A DNA stretch of 64,000 nucleotides from Desulfovibrio sp. (GCA_031291035.1 JAISLI010000043.1:1-64000), one strand, 5' to 3'. Positions 8,533 to 17,900 are shown, numbered from the stretch's first letter. The notes: generated by a model not told the origin, from the sequence alone. Translations and numbers: made by a program.

Positions 8533-9531
8533 TTATTCAAAGGAAATCTCTGTGCGGCGGTTCATGTAACGACCTTCTTCACTATTGTTGTCGTATTTGT
8601 GGGACTTGCCCTTGCCGATGGCGGACATGCGGCCAGCCGGCACACCCTGGCTGGAAAGATAGGTCTTGACGGAATTGGCGCGATTCTGGGAGAGCTTCTG
8701 GTTGTATGCGTCGGAACCGATATAGTCGGTCCAGCCGGTCAGCAGCACACGCTTGTTGGATTCCGCCTTGATGAGGTTGGCGGCCTCATTCAGGATGGTC
8801 TGGGCCTTGTTGTCAAGCGCGTAGGAGTCAAAAGCGAAGTTGACGCCGCGCAGCACGATGACGTGGGCTTCACGGCAGAAGACGGCCAGGACGAAACGCT
8901 CCACAGCGGCGTCGCTGGTAGCCAGATCTTCGGCGCGCACGATCACGCTGGCCGGATTCATGGCCGCGATGGCCTTGACGGTGGCTTCACCGTTCTTGGT
9001 GTCGGCCAGGGAAATGACGTGAATGACGAGGTTGCGCTGACCGGCGTAAATTTGGCGGGCCACTGCCACAAGATCGACGCCGCGGTTGTTGTCGCCGTCA
9101 GTCACCAGAATGACGGCGGCATCGCGCTTCATGCTGGAGACGAAGGGTTCATGCTTCTGAAGGCCGTCGCCCATGCTGGTCATGCGGCCGAAAACTTGAA
9201 AACCGGAACGCAGCTTGTTCAGGCCGGCATCCATGGCGGCGCGATTCCACAGTCCCTGCTGGAGGATTGCGCTGTTGGGCGAAATGGTGTGCAGGCCGCC
9301 GTTGTAATCCAGGGCGGGAATGGCCGCATTGACGCGTTTGAGCGCCGTTTTGGCCACAATGATTTTATCCTGCTTCAACTGTTTGTTTTTCATCATCATG
9401 GACCCGGAATAGTCCACAACAAAATCAAAACTTTCAATTTTTTTGGAGCATGTCGCCGGCGCGGCCGCGGCCGCGGCCGCATAGCTCAGGATCAGAGCCG
9501 CGGCAAGGACAAGGACACGGAATGATTTCAT
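8533..9531 (-). CDS. vWA domain plus OmpA-like peptidoglycan-binding protein
   Basis: 332 residues. A signal peptide with an alanine run (SYAAAAAAAPA) is followed by a von Willebrand A domain: FDFVVDYSGSMMM is a MIDAS DxSxS motif and VILVTDGDNNRG the second metal-site strand. The last 110 residues form an OmpA C-terminal domain (NFAFDSYALDNKA, LTGWTDYIGSDAYNQKLSQNRANSVKTYL, NRRTEISF) that binds peptidoglycan. It is a periplasmic or cell-wall-anchored protein. GGGAGG lies just upstream of ATG 9531. The alanine run is coded by alternating GCG/GCC codons, a run of overlapping NotI-type sites near 9460-9480. Confidence 0.85.
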   Translation of the reverse strand: MKSFRVLVLAAALILSYAAAAAAAPATCSKKIESFDFVVDYSGSMMMKNKQLKQDKIIVAKTALKRVNAAIPALDYNGGLHTISPNSAILQQGLWNRAAMDAGLNKLRSGFQVFGRMTSMGDGLQKHEPFVSSMKRDAAVILVTDGDNNRGVDLVAVARQIYAGQRNLVIHVISLADTKNGEATVKAIAAMNPASVIVRAEDLATSDAAVERFVLAVFCREAHVIVLRGVNFAFDSYALDNKAQTILNEAANLIKAESNKRVLLTGWTDYIGSDAYNQKLSQNRANSVKTYLSSQGVPAGRMSAIGKGKSHKYDNNSEEGRYMNRRTEISFE

Positions 9532-9726
9532 AAAGCCTCCCAAGTTGTGTGGATGTGATTGTTTTTGCCCGCCAAACCGTAATCCAGGCAAAAGCATGGT
9601 ATGCCTGTTTATACTTTGATTCATAACCCTTTTTGAAAAAAACCGCAAGTGATAATCGGCGCGGGGTTTCGCGCCGTCCATGCCCGCTGTTTCCCGTTTT
9701 GCCGGATTTCGGGCGACCAGGCAAAT

Positions 9727-10605
9727 CTACAGCAGGCGTTGCTTTTTCAGCACGGCAATGAGGGCCTCCCTGCCGGATTTGCTCAAGGGACAGAGGGGGA
9801 GCCGCATTTCTTCCCGCATCAGGCCCATGAGGGCGAGAGCCGTTTTGGCGGGTATGGGATTGGTTTCCATAAACATGGCTTCGTGCAGCGGGAAGAGCGC
9901 GTGATGCACGCGCGCCGCCCCGGGCATGTTTCCGTCGGCGACGGCGGCGCACATGGCGACCATGCGGTCCGGAGCCACATTGGAAGTGACCGAAATTACC
10001 CCTTTGCCGCCCAGCGCCATGAGCGGCAGAGCCGTGAAGTCATCCCCGGAAAGAACGTCAAAACTCTCCGGACAGGCTTCAAGGATACGGCTGCCCTGGG
10101 ACATGTCGCCTGTTGCTTCCTTGACGCCGACAATGTGCGGAAAATCCCTGGCCAGACGGCTCAGGGTGGGAGGGAGCAGGTTGCAGCCCGTGCGCGCGGG
10201 CACATTGTAGGGTACAAGGGGCATTTCCACGGCTTCCGCGATGGCCTTGAAGTGCTGATACAGGCCTTCCTGGGTGGGCTTGTTATAATAGGGCGTGATC
10301 AAAAGCGCCCCGTCAGCCCCGGCTTTTTGGGAAAAACGGGTCAGGCGCACGGCTTCCGAGGTGTTGTTGGAGCCGGCGCCGGCCAGCACCGGCACGCGGC
10401 CGCGCGTCACCGCGACGCATATTTCAATGACCTGCTCGTGCTCCTCATGGGTGAGGGTGGCGGACTCGCCCGTCGTCCCGCAGGGCACAAGGCCGTGTAT
10501 GCCCGCCCTGATCTGGCGTTCGATCAGGGCGGCGCAGGTTTCCTCATCCACGGCGTTATTTTTGAAAGGGGTGACAAGGGCCGTCAGGACGCCGGAAAAT
10601 CGCAT
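9727..10605 (-). CDS. dapA: 4-hydroxy-tetrahydrodipicolinate synthase
   Basis: 292 residues. DapA condenses pyruvate with aspartate semialdehyde in lysine and diaminopimelate synthesis. The TIM-barrel signatures are visible: GTTGESATL (substrate-binding threonines), PYYNKPTQEGLYQHF, YNVPARTG (catalytic tyrosine, binding arginine) and VGVKEATGD with the Schiff-base lysine. ATG 10605 is preceded by GGAGG at six bases. It lies 45 bases downstream of the IHF/HU-like gene on the same strand and may be cotranscribed with it. Confidence 0.95.
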   Translation of the reverse strand: MRFSGVLTALVTPFKNNAVDEETCAALIERQIRAGIHGLVPCGTTGESATLTHEEHEQVIEICVAVTRGRVPVLAGAGSNNTSEAVRLTRFSQKAGADGALLITPYYNKPTQEGLYQHFKAIAEAVEMPLVPYNVPARTGCNLLPPTLSRLARDFPHIVGVKEATGDMSQGSRILEACPESFDVLSGDDFTALPLMALGGKGVISVTSNVAPDRMVAMCAAVADGNMPGAARVHHALFPLHEAMFMETNPIPAKTALALMGLMREEMRLPLCPLSKSGREALIAVLKKQRLL

Positions 10606-10650
10606 GGCCTTCCTCCCTTCACGCATGAGCCGCATGCGCGCAACGCGGGC

Positions 10651-10926
10651 TTATCGATTGATGAATTCCTTGAGTTCCTTGCCGGCCCGGAAGAAGGGCA
10701 GCCGTTTGGGAACGACGGAAATTTTTTCTCCGGTTTTGGGATTGCGTCCGGAATAGCCCCCGTATTCCTTGATCTTGAAGCTGCCGAAACCGCGAATTTC
10801 AATGCGGTCGCCGGCGAGCAAGGCTTTTTTCATGGATTCGACAAACGTATTGACCACCATGATGGCGTCGTCAGGGGAAATGTTCGTCTCCTCCGCCAAA
10901 GTCTGGATAAGTTCGCTTTTGTTCAT
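10651..10926 (-). CDS. HU/IHF-family DNA-bending protein
   Basis: 91 residues with the bacterial histone-like fold: the N-terminal dimerization helices (MNKSELIQTLAEE), GDRIEIRGFGSFKIKEY and the DNA-binding arm GRNPKTGEKISVVPKRLPFFRAGKEL. The IxIRGFGSF and RxPFFxxGKEL pattern is closer to IHF subunits than to HU, but the subunit type is uncertain. ATG 10926 follows GGGGAGG. A second, more HU-like paralogue is at 47710-47988. Confidence 0.9.
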   Translation of the reverse strand: MNKSELIQTLAEETNISPDDAIMVVNTFVESMKKALLAGDRIEIRGFGSFKIKEYGGYSGRNPKTGEKISVVPKRLPFFRAGKELKEFINR

Positions 10927-10979
10927 CTCGCCTCCCCGGTCTGGTCTGTTTTTGTCACAGCGCGCCTGGATGTCAAACA

Positions 10980-11008
10980 TATATACCTTGGCGCGGTATG
11001 TAAAGCAA
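10980..11008 (-). promoter_or_regulatory. candidate sigma70-type promoter of the IHF/HU gene
   Basis: On the minus strand TTGCTT (11003-11008), a 17-base spacer and TATATA (10980-10985). It lies about 55 bases before the start codon, in the 110-base gap after the MinD-like gene. Confidence 0.5.
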
Positions 11009-11035
11009 TTCTTGAACGATTTTGGTAAGATTGCC

Positions 11036-11845
11036 TCAATCTTGCAAATTTCGCAAAATTTTTCTTCCGGAGAGCATATCCGCCATGCCGAGGCGGGCGC
11101 GTTGCAGATCGGCGGCCAGCGCCTGGATGTCCCGGGCCGCCGGACACCCCGGCGCGTAGCGTAACAGCGGCTCCTGTCTGCATACGGCCTCGGTCACCTT
11201 TTTGTCCTGGCGCACATGGCCGAGAAAAACCGGCTCCAGGTGCAGAAAATGGCGGCAGGCGCCGGCCAGCTTGTCATAGACGCTCCTGGCTTCCCTGGCG
11301 GAGGCGGTCTGGTTGACCAGCACCAGAAAATCCCGCAGATTATAACGGCCGTGAAGCACCTTGACAAGGGCGTAACCGTCTGTCAGGGAGGTGGGCTCCG
11401 GCGTGATGACCACTATACGGGCCGCGGCCATGGCCGCGAAGGTCTGCACGGTGCCGGAAATACCGGCGCCTGTGTCCATGAACACATAGTCGTAATGTCC
11501 AAGCAGCGGCTCCAGGCGTGAAAGCAGCACATCGCGGGTTTCCGTTTTCATTTCGCTCAGTTCCGGTACGCCGGAGGCCGCCGGCAACACGTCAAAACCG
11601 TCGGGCTCCACAGGGTAAAGCGCCTCGCGCAGGGGGATTTTGCCGAGCAGCGCGTCCTGCAAATTGCCTTGCGGGGTAATGCCCAGCAATACGTCAAGGT
11701 TGGCGAGGCCAAGGTCGCAGTCCACAAGCAGGATGTTAAAGCCCGCCTGGCGCAGCGCGCAGGCCAGATTGAGGGAAATGTTCGTTTTGCCCACCCCGCC
11801 CTTGCCGCTCAGTACGGCAACGCTCAATGTACAGTTGGCCGCCAT
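11036..11845 (-). CDS. FlhG/MinD-type ParA-superfamily ATPase
   Basis: 269 residues. The deviant Walker A (SGKGGVGKTNIS) near residue 14, LLVDCDLGLANLDVLLG and FMDTGAGIS (Walker B region) identify the MinD/FlhG branch of ParA-like ATPases, membrane- or partner-associated dimers that position structures such as flagella or the division site. The GxSGTVQxFAAMAAARIVVITPEPTSLTDGYAL segment is typical of FlhG/FleN. The start codon lies two bases after the stop of the upstream GGDEF-like gene. No flagellar genes are seen next to it, so the flagellar role is inferred from family only. Confidence 0.85.
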   Translation of the reverse strand: MAANCTLSVAVLSGKGGVGKTNISLNLACALRQAGFNILLVDCDLGLANLDVLLGITPQGNLQDALLGKIPLREALYPVEPDGFDVLPAASGVPELSEMKTETRDVLLSRLEPLLGHYDYVFMDTGAGISGTVQTFAAMAAARIVVITPEPTSLTDGYALVKVLHGRYNLRDFLVLVNQTASAREARSVYDKLAGACRHFLHLEPVFLGHVRQDKKVTEAVCRQEPLLRYAPGCPAARDIQALAADLQRARLGMADMLSGRKILRNLQD

Positions 11846-11847
11846 AA

Positions 11848-12435
11848 TTATCCCTCGCCAAAAAAAAGAAAGCGTTTCTCACAGGAACGCACCAGGGTGG
11901 AGTGTTCGGAGAGAGCGGGCCGCTCCAGACAGATATGAACATTTCTTTGCGCCAGGGCGTTTTGCAGGGCGCGGCAGCCCCGTTCAAGCAGGTCCCCGGG
12001 GGCGCACAGTTCGTCCCGGCCGATGCAGACGATGCCGAGAGCGCAGGTGATTTTCAGGTCGCCGGTTTTATACTGGCGGCGCATTTTCCGCGCGAAGGAG
12101 GCCTGCGTCTGTTCCCCGCGAAGCCGCGCGGCGGAAAGCCCCACACCGGGCAGAAGCAGCGCGTGCCGGCCTTCGGCAATCCGTCCCAGGCTGTCGCATT
12201 CCCTCATATCCGGACGCATGGCCGAGGCAAGGGCGTTCTCCGCGCGGGCCAGGGCCGCGGCGCCCAGCTCTTTCCGCAAGTTCCCGCGATCAATCACAGC
12301 CGCGCACACAAGGGAAAGCTCGTCGCGGCCGCGTGAAATGCGCGCCAGCTCTCCGGCGATAACATTCGTGAACCGCCGCGCGTTGCGCGGCCTTGCGGCC
12401 GGAAGCCCGGTTCGGAAATCAGTGCCGGAGTTCAT
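11848..12435 (-). CDS. degenerate GGDEF-like domain protein
   Basis: 195 residues. A nucleotide-cyclase fold is suggested by FTNVIAGELARISRGRDELSLVCAAVID (first strand and helix), LGRIAEGRHALLLPGVGLSAA (where GGDEF would be) and ITCALGIVCI. The signature is AEGRH instead of GGDEF, so cyclase activity is unlikely; it may bind or sense c-di-GMP or act as a scaffold. ATG 12435 lies 17 bases inside the 3' end of prfB, and the stop is two bases from the MinD-like start, so translation of the three is probably coupled. No good Shine-Dalgarno is seen, which supports coupling. The family call is by pattern only. Confidence 0.55.
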   Translation of the reverse strand: MNSGTDFRTGLPAARPRNARRFTNVIAGELARISRGRDELSLVCAAVIDRGNLRKELGAAALARAENALASAMRPDMRECDSLGRIAEGRHALLLPGVGLSAARLRGEQTQASFARKMRRQYKTGDLKITCALGIVCIGRDELCAPGDLLERGCRALQNALAQRNVHICLERPALSEHSTLVRSCEKRFLFFGEG

Positions 12436-13538
12436 GGAGATGGAGGAGGTAGTCGTGCTGAAATTGGTCAATCTGCCCGTCCAGCACAGCGTCCACATCG
12501 CCGGCCTCGCGGCCGGTGCGGTGATCTTTCACCAGGCGGTAAGGTTGCAGCGTGTAGGTGCGTATCTGGCTGCCGAAGGCAATGGCCTCCTTGTCCGCGT
12601 ATTCGGCCTGGCGTTCCGCCTCGCGTTTTTGCACCTCCAGATTGTACAGGCGCGCCTTGAGGACGCGCAGAGCTGTTTCCCTGTTGTGATGCTGTGATTT
12701 TTCATTCTGGCATTGCGCGGAAATCCCTGTGGGCAGATGCGTCACGCGCACGGCCGAACTGGTGGTGTTCACGCTTTGGCCACCGGGGCCGCTGGAACGG
12801 AAAATATCAATGCGCAGGTCGGCTTCTTTGATGTCCAGCTCAATTTCGTTCCCCGCATCCGGCATTACGTCCACCGAGGCAAAAGAAGTGTGCCTGCGCC
12901 CGGATGCGTCAAAGGGGGATATGCGTATCAGCCTGTGGATGCCGCGCTCGCTTTTCAAAAAACCGAAAGCGTGCGGCCCGGCGATGCGCAGGGTGACGCT
13001 TTTTATGCCCGCCTCGTCGCCGGGCAGCAAATCCAGTTCCTCCACCGTGTACTTGCGCCGCGCGGCCCACCGGGTGTACAGGCGCAGAAGCATTTCCGCC
13101 CAATCCTGGGATTCTGTGCCGCCCGCGCCGGGATGGATTTCCAGGATGGCGTCCTTGGCGTCCTCCTCGGCCGAGAGCAGCATGACGAGTTCGGTGTCGT
13201 CCAGCAGGGCGGCGAGTTCTTTCTGTTGCCGCGCCAGGGACTCCAGGGCCTCAGCATCTCCGTCCTCCTCGTCCTGGGCCAGGGCAAGCCACTCCCGCAT
13301 ATCCTCACAGGATTTTCGCAGGCGGTCCAGGCGTTCGATTTCATTGCCGAGAGCCGATTTCTCCCGCAGGAGCGGGGTCAGCCCTTCCGGTTTTTCCCAC
13401 GCGCCGGGGCGGGAGAGTTCCGTTTCTATGATTTTCAGGCGTTCTTCAAGGGAGGCGGGGTCAAAGCCGCCTCCAGAGGGTTTCAAAGCGTTGGAGCAGG
13501 GGTTGGCAGGCGGCGCGCAAATCACTGAGGTGCAGCAT
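12419..13538 (-). CDS. prfB: peptide chain release factor 2 (programmed +1 frameshift)
   Basis: RF2 releases peptides at UGA and UAA. The first 25 codons (MLHLSDLRAACQPL...) run from ATG 13538 to a CTT codon followed by an in-frame TGA. GGAGG three bases before the CTT and the context CTTTGAC are the standard RF2 autoregulatory frameshift site. Skipping one base continues into 347 further codons (DPASLEERLKIIE...), giving about 372 residues, the usual RF2 size. The SPF anticodon-like tripeptide is in RISPFDASG and the catalytic GGQ in SSGPGGQSVNTT. A conventional single-frame call would wrongly start at 13525. It lies 26 bases after lnt and overlaps the next gene. Confidence 0.95.
13460..13474 (-). 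promoter_or_regulatory. RF2 programmed +1 frameshift site
   Basis: On the minus strand GGAGG (13474-13470), three bases CGG, then CTT TGA C (13466-13460). The Shine-Dalgarno-like element at three bases before the slippery CTT and the weak UGA-C stop match the E. coli arrangement. Low RF2 activity lets the ribosome shift forward and make RF2. Confidence 0.92.
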
Positions 13539-13564
13539 ATTTTTGTTACGGGGTAACGGGTTGG

Positions 13565-15145
13565 TTACAGGCATGAGCATTCACCGCGTCCTTTTCGTCC
13601 AGCGAGCGGCAGGGCCGCGAAAATCGTCAGCGCCGCGAAAATTGTCAGCGCGGCGGGAAAAATCCAGGGGGCAAGACGGGAATAGGGGCTCGCCGTTTCA
13701 AGCAGCGCCGCCCGGGCAAAATGTGTCCCCGCCGTAAACTGCCCGCCCCGCATGGTCAGACGGCCCCGATGGTCCACCACGGCGGAAATGCCCGTGTTGG
13801 TGCCGCGCAAAAGCCAGCGTCCCTGTTCCAGGGCGCGCAACGCGGTGAGATACAGGTGCTGCCGCGCGGCGGGCGTATTGCCGAACCATGCGTCGTTGCT
13901 GATGTCGACCAGAATGTTGGCCCCGCGCCTGACGCGATCTTCGGCCAGCCACGGGAAGATGCCTTCATAGCAGATAAGCATTCCGATGGCAAGTTTTTCG
14001 TGGCGCAACGGTTCGCCGGATGTTCCCTCCTCATAGACGCCCACGCCTTGGAGCAGTGCCCGCAGAAAGTCAAAATTGAGCCAGTCGGGCAGATATTCTC
14101 CGAAAGGCACCAGATGGGTTTTGTCGTAGCGCCCCACGGTGCGCGCGGAATTTTCCGCCGGAGCGAGCAGAAAAGCCCTGTTGAAGATGCGCCGCCGACC
14201 GTCGGGGGAAGGCTCCCGCCCCGGCGCGCCCAGAAGCAGCGGGCAGCCGCTGTCCGCCACAAGTTCGCGCACGGCCTTATCATATCCGGGCGTATGCTCA
14301 AAAAAGAACGGCAGAGCCGTTTCCGGCCAGACGACAAGAGGTTTTTCGCTCTCCGGCGCGTTTTTCCGGCGGAGGGCCGCAAGGCCCTGCCGGGTCAGAC
14401 GGATATAGGCATTGAGCGAGGCCTGCTGAAACGCGGGAATCCACTTCTGATTCTGATCAATATTGCCCTCCGCCATGAGGACGGAGACGCTTTGCGGCCC
14501 GGCCGGGTCGGCGGTGAAGGGATTTTTGTCAAGGCGCCAGGCGCCGTAGGCCGTGAGCGCCGCTGCCAGCGCCATCCCGAAGGCAAGGCAGCGGCCGCTT
14601 TTGAAAAAGACGAGGCAGAGCAGGGAGGCGAGGGTCCATAGGCCGCCCAGGGCGTAGGCTCCAAGGAGGTCCGCCGCCTGAACGAGAAGGGGCCATGCGG
14701 CAAGGGCCCCGCTCAGCGGCAGCCAGGGAAACCCCAGAAGCCGGGCGCAGGCGTGTTCCAGAAGATACCAGGCAAGGGCGAGGGCAAAGGCGCAGAGCGG
14801 GGGGGGGTGTTTGCGCAGCAGGTGGGCCGCGCAGGAAAAAAGCCCGTTGGCGCAGGAAAGGCAGGCGGCGATGAAGACCGCGCACGGCAGGGCCAGCGGC
14901 CAGGCCAGTCCGCCCACATTGTGCACGGGCAGGGTGAGCCAGTACAGGGCGGCCGTGCCGCCGCAAAGGCCGCAAAGCCAGCCCGCGCGCAACGCGGCGG
15001 CGGTATTGGAGGCGTTGAAGCCAAGCAGCGTCAGGGCGACAGGCCAGAGCAGGACCAGAGGCGGCATGTCCGCAAGGTCATTGGGAAATCCGAGCCAGAT
15101 CGCCGCCGCGCCGGCAACGCCCGTGAGGATGGTTCTGTTTGTCAT
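13565..15145 (-). CDS. lnt: apolipoprotein N-acyltransferase
   Basis: 526 residues. This inner-membrane enzyme adds the third acyl chain to lipoproteins. The first 200 residues contain about six hydrophobic segments, followed by a periplasmic nitrilase domain with the catalytic triad in WPETALPFF (Glu), YDKTHLVPFGEYLP (Lys) and MLICYEGIFP (Cys). The product has a clear partner in the window: the lipoprotein at 7905-8456. It is the first gene of a lnt-prfB-GGDEF-like-MinD-like run. Confidence 0.95.
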   Translation of the reverse strand: MTNRTILTGVAGAAAIWLGFPNDLADMPPLVLLWPVALTLLGFNASNTAAALRAGWLCGLCGGTAALYWLTLPVHNVGGLAWPLALPCAVFIAACLSCANGLFSCAAHLLRKHPPPLCAFALALAWYLLEHACARLLGFPWLPLSGALAAWPLLVQAADLLGAYALGGLWTLASLLCLVFFKSGRCLAFGMALAAALTAYGAWRLDKNPFTADPAGPQSVSVLMAEGNIDQNQKWIPAFQQASLNAYIRLTRQGLAALRRKNAPESEKPLVVWPETALPFFFEHTPGYDKAVRELVADSGCPLLLGAPGREPSPDGRRRIFNRAFLLAPAENSARTVGRYDKTHLVPFGEYLPDWLNFDFLRALLQGVGVYEEGTSGEPLRHEKLAIGMLICYEGIFPWLAEDRVRRGANILVDISNDAWFGNTPAARQHLYLTALRALEQGRWLLRGTNTGISAVVDHRGRLTMRGGQFTAGTHFARAALLETASPYSRLAPWIFPAALTIFAALTIFAALPLAGRKGRGECSCL

Positions 15146-15310
15146 GCCGGAGTCCGTAAAATAGGCCGCAAGTTGTCGGAAACTACGTATATCCGCTTGA
15201 AAAAATTGTCAACAATGCCGGCGGCGCGTTTTTCATGTTTTGACACACCCTCTGCTTCAGGGTATGCTTTTTCACATAGCAGTCAGCATGTTTTCTGGAG
15301 CGAGCGCGCC

Positions 15311-16501
15311 ATGATCGCCATGTCGGATCTTTTTCGCGTCAGCCTGAGGCAGGTTGCGCGCCAGCGCAGTTACGGGGTTGTGTTCTCCATTGCCCTGGGC
15401 ATAACGGCCTTTATTGTGCTCGCCACCCTCGGACGCGAGATACGCTATAAAATCGGCCAGGACATGGTGCTGATGGGCGGGGTGAACGTCATCAATGTCG
15501 TTATGGACGACAGGCAGTATCCCGGTCAACCCATACGCGAATTTTATCCCGATACCATAAAGGCTCTTGAGGCCTTGCCCGGCGTGGCCATGATCAGCCG
15601 CAACATACGCGGCGGCGTCGACTTTTTGCTGCGCGGCGCCGGCGAGCGTTCGCTGGATGTCAATTTTATCGGCGTGGACCAGAATTATGCCGAAACATTT
15701 TCCCTGGACGTCGTGGCCGGGCGTCTGTTTACAGCGGATGACGTTGAGCGCCGCAGGCGTGTCTGCCTGCTGGGCCTTGACGCCGCGCGAAATTTGTACG
15801 GCGGCGCGCGTGAGGCCCTGGGCGGGCTTCTGTTTCTGGACAGGGAAATTTTTGAGGTGGTGGGCGTGATTACCGGCGTCATGCTTGGTTCCCAGCGACA
15901 GGCCGGCTTTTTGCCCTTTACGGTCATGATTGACCGTAACTGGGGCGGCGGAAAAATCAACCGCCTCTATGTGCGCGCTGTCGGCTGGGAGGATGTGGCG
16001 GGGCTGGCTGAGGCCATACCCGCCGTAGTGCGCGAGCGTCAGTCGGCTCCCTACGTGCGGCTGATTACCCAGGAGGATCAGCTCAAGCGCATCAGGTTTA
16101 CCTTTATGTGGGTGGAATCCCTGTTGTGGCTCGGCATTGCGGCCTCCCTCATGCTGGGCGGTTTCGGAATCTGGACGGGCACCTTTGCCGCCGTGCGCGC
16201 CCGCACCCGCGAAGTCGGGCTGAAAAAGGCCATGGGTGGTTCCGATGCGGACATTCTGGCCCAGTTTCTGGCGGAAGCCCTCTGCAAGGCCGTGGCCGGC
16301 GGGCTTTTGGGGATTGCCGTGGGCGTGGTCCTGGTGGAGATCGGCGCATGGCTGCTGGATACTGGTTTTTCCGGCGGGCTGCTTCTGGCGGGCAGTTTCG
16401 GGAGCATTGTGTTCTCCGCCGTCATCGGCGTGGGCGGTGGTTTGTATCCGGCCATCCAGGCCAGCCGGATGGATGTCGTCACCGCCCTGAGATTCGAATA
16501 G
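15311..16501 (+). CDS. MacB/FtsX-type ABC transporter permease
   Basis: 396 residues. One N-terminal membrane segment (VVFSIALGITAFIVLATLG) is followed by a periplasmic MacB-like domain of about 230 residues and three C-terminal membrane segments ending with GLYPAIQASRMDVVTALRFE, the characteristic end of the FtsX/LolE/MacB fold. RARTREVGLKKAMGG is the coupling segment to the ATPase. Such type VII ABC permeases do mechanotransmission or lipoprotein release rather than transport through the membrane. ATG 15311 has GGAG ten bases upstream; an ATG at 15320 is possible. The longer frame back to 14753 overlaps lnt and is rejected. Its ATPase follows after seven bases. Confidence 0.88.
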   Translation: MIAMSDLFRVSLRQVARQRSYGVVFSIALGITAFIVLATLGREIRYKIGQDMVLMGGVNVINVVMDDRQYPGQPIREFYPDTIKALEALPGVAMISRNIRGGVDFLLRGAGERSLDVNFIGVDQNYAETFSLDVVAGRLFTADDVERRRRVCLLGLDAARNLYGGAREALGGLLFLDREIFEVVGVITGVMLGSQRQAGFLPFTVMIDRNWGGGKINRLYVRAVGWEDVAGLAEAIPAVVRERQSAPYVRLITQEDQLKRIRFTFMWVESLLWLGIAASLMLGGFGIWTGTFAAVRARTREVGLKKAMGGSDADILAQFLAEALCKAVAGGLLGIAVGVVLVEIGAWLLDTGFSGGLLLAGSFGSIVFSAVIGVGGGLYPAIQASRMDVVTALRFE

Positions 16502-16508
16502 GAGCCGC

Positions 16509-17900
16509 ATGCCGGTCATTCTCGCCATAGACGTGCACAAGGGCTACGCGGGCTTTGACCCGGTGCTGCGCGGCGTCAACCTGGAGGCCGGGGCCGGGGA
16601 AATGATCGCCGTCATGGGGCCCTCCGGTTGCGGCAAGTCCACCATGCTGCATATTCTCGGCATGTTGCATCCGCCCGATTCCGGCCGGCTGGAAATTCTC
16701 GGCACGGACGTCTCCACCCTGAACCGTGAGCGGACAGCGGCCTTCAGGCGGGTGAACATGGGTTTCGTGATGCAGTCCTCCAACCTGTTTGAGCACTCCA
16801 CTGTTTTTGAAAATGTGGAATTCCCGCTCATTTATGAAGGGATTCCGCCGCAGGAACGCTGGGAGCGCGTCATCCGGGCCCTTGACCTGGTGCGCCTTTC
16901 CGCGCGCGTGCATTACCGCAGCAATCGTCTTTCCGGGGGCGAGCAACAGCGCGCGGCCATTGCGCGGGCCATGGTCAACAACCCGCGCATTCTTCTGGCG
17001 GACGAACCCACCGGCGCGCTGGACGCCCGCACCAGCCGCCACATTATGGAGAATTTCCGCACGCTCAGCCATACGGGCGGCGTATGCCTGGTTATTGTGA
17101 CGCACGATCCCGGGGTGGCCGAGTTCTGCGATACCGTCTATACCCTTGAAGACGGCCTTCTGCACTGCCGGAAGCGCGGCGCCGCGCCCGTTGGACCCGT
17201 CGCGCCGCCACAGCCGTCTCGGCCGGCGCGCGAGACCCGCGGCGTTTTTGTGACGGAGCATTTCAGCGGAGAGCCCGGAACGCCTTCCGCAAAAACGGCG
17301 CATCTGCTCCATGCCCACGGTCTGCTGGCACGCGTCTACGCCCTGCGGGGCAACGGTTTTTCCGGCCTTTCCGAAGACTATGCCCTGCCGCTGGCGGTGC
17401 GCGTTGCCGGGTTGTCGCGTTTTGCGGCCGTTGTTTCGGCCTTGCGGCGCGACAATGAGGCCGGGCTCCGCGCCGTTCGGGAAAGCCTTTCCACGGCGTT
17501 TCACGGCAAAGCGCCCCTCACGCGCCTCCTGGCTCTGGGGTGCGGGACGCTTTTGGCGCGCTGGGCCGCTGAGGACGGCGCGGCGTTTTTTATCGGCGCT
17601 CCGGGGTATTTTTCCGCCGCGGCGGCGCGCGCGGCCGCCGGACTCGCCGGAGTGCCGTTCGCGCTTTTTGTGCGCGGCGTTGACGCGGCGGACGACAGGG
17701 TACTCGCCTTTGCCGGAGAGGCGCGCTGCCTTTGCTGCGCGGCCGAAGGCCGGGATGTCTGGCTCAAGCGTCTGGCGGATATGCCGGATATCGCGGAGGA
17801 CAGGCTGCTCGTCCTGCCCCTGGAGGGCGCGGCGGCGTCCGGCCAGCCGGATGACCTGACGCGACTGAAGAAGCTGTTGCCGGGGGAGCCGGAGTCATGA
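16509..17900 (+). CDS. MacB/LolD-type ABC ATPase with a glycosyltransferase-like C-terminal extension
   Basis: 463 residues. Residues 1-220 are a complete ABC ATPase: [10 protein letters not shown] (Walker A), Q-loop [23 protein letters not shown] (signature), [11 protein letters not shown] (Walker B) and VTHD (switch). LolD/MacB ATPases usually end near residue 230. Here about 230 further residues begin near [21 protein letters not shown] and include [17 protein letters not shown] and [28 protein letters not shown]. The latter resembles the N-terminal lobe of GT4-type glycosyltransferases, but there is no C-terminal donor-binding lobe. The GT4-like reading is inference. The stop overlaps the hldE start (ATGA), tying the protein to LPS core synthesis. 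Confidence 0.85.
   Translation: MPVILAIDVHKGYAGFDPVLRGVNLEAGAGEMIAVMGPSGCGKSTMLHILGMLHPPDSGRLEILGTDVSTLNRERTAAFRRVNMGFVMQSSNLFEHSTVFENVEFPLIYEGIPPQERWERVIRALDLVRLSARVHYRSNRLSGGEQQRAAIARAMVNNPRILLADEPTGALDARTSRHIMENFRTLSHTGGVCLVIVTHDPGVAEFCDTVYTLEDGLLHCRKRGAAPVGPVAPPQPSRPARETRGVFVTEHFSGEPGTPSAKTAHLLHAHGLLARVYALRGNGFSGLSEDYALPLAVRVAGLSRFAAVVSALRRDNEAGLRAVRESLSTAFHGKAPLTRLLALGCGTLLARWAAEDGAAFFIGAPGYFSAAAARAAAGLAGVPFALFVRGVDAADDRVLAFAGEARCLCCAAEGRDVWLKRLADMPDIAEDRLLVLPLEGAAASGQPDDLTRLKKLLPGEPES

Noticed and set aside
9649..11028. 459-codon plus-strand frame across dapA and the IHF/HU gene
   Set aside because: It is antisense to two clearly recognised genes with their own binding sites.
14753..15310. 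N-terminal extension of the MacB-type permease
   Set aside because: It overlaps lnt on the opposite strand, and the permease homology and first membrane segment begin right after ATG 15311.
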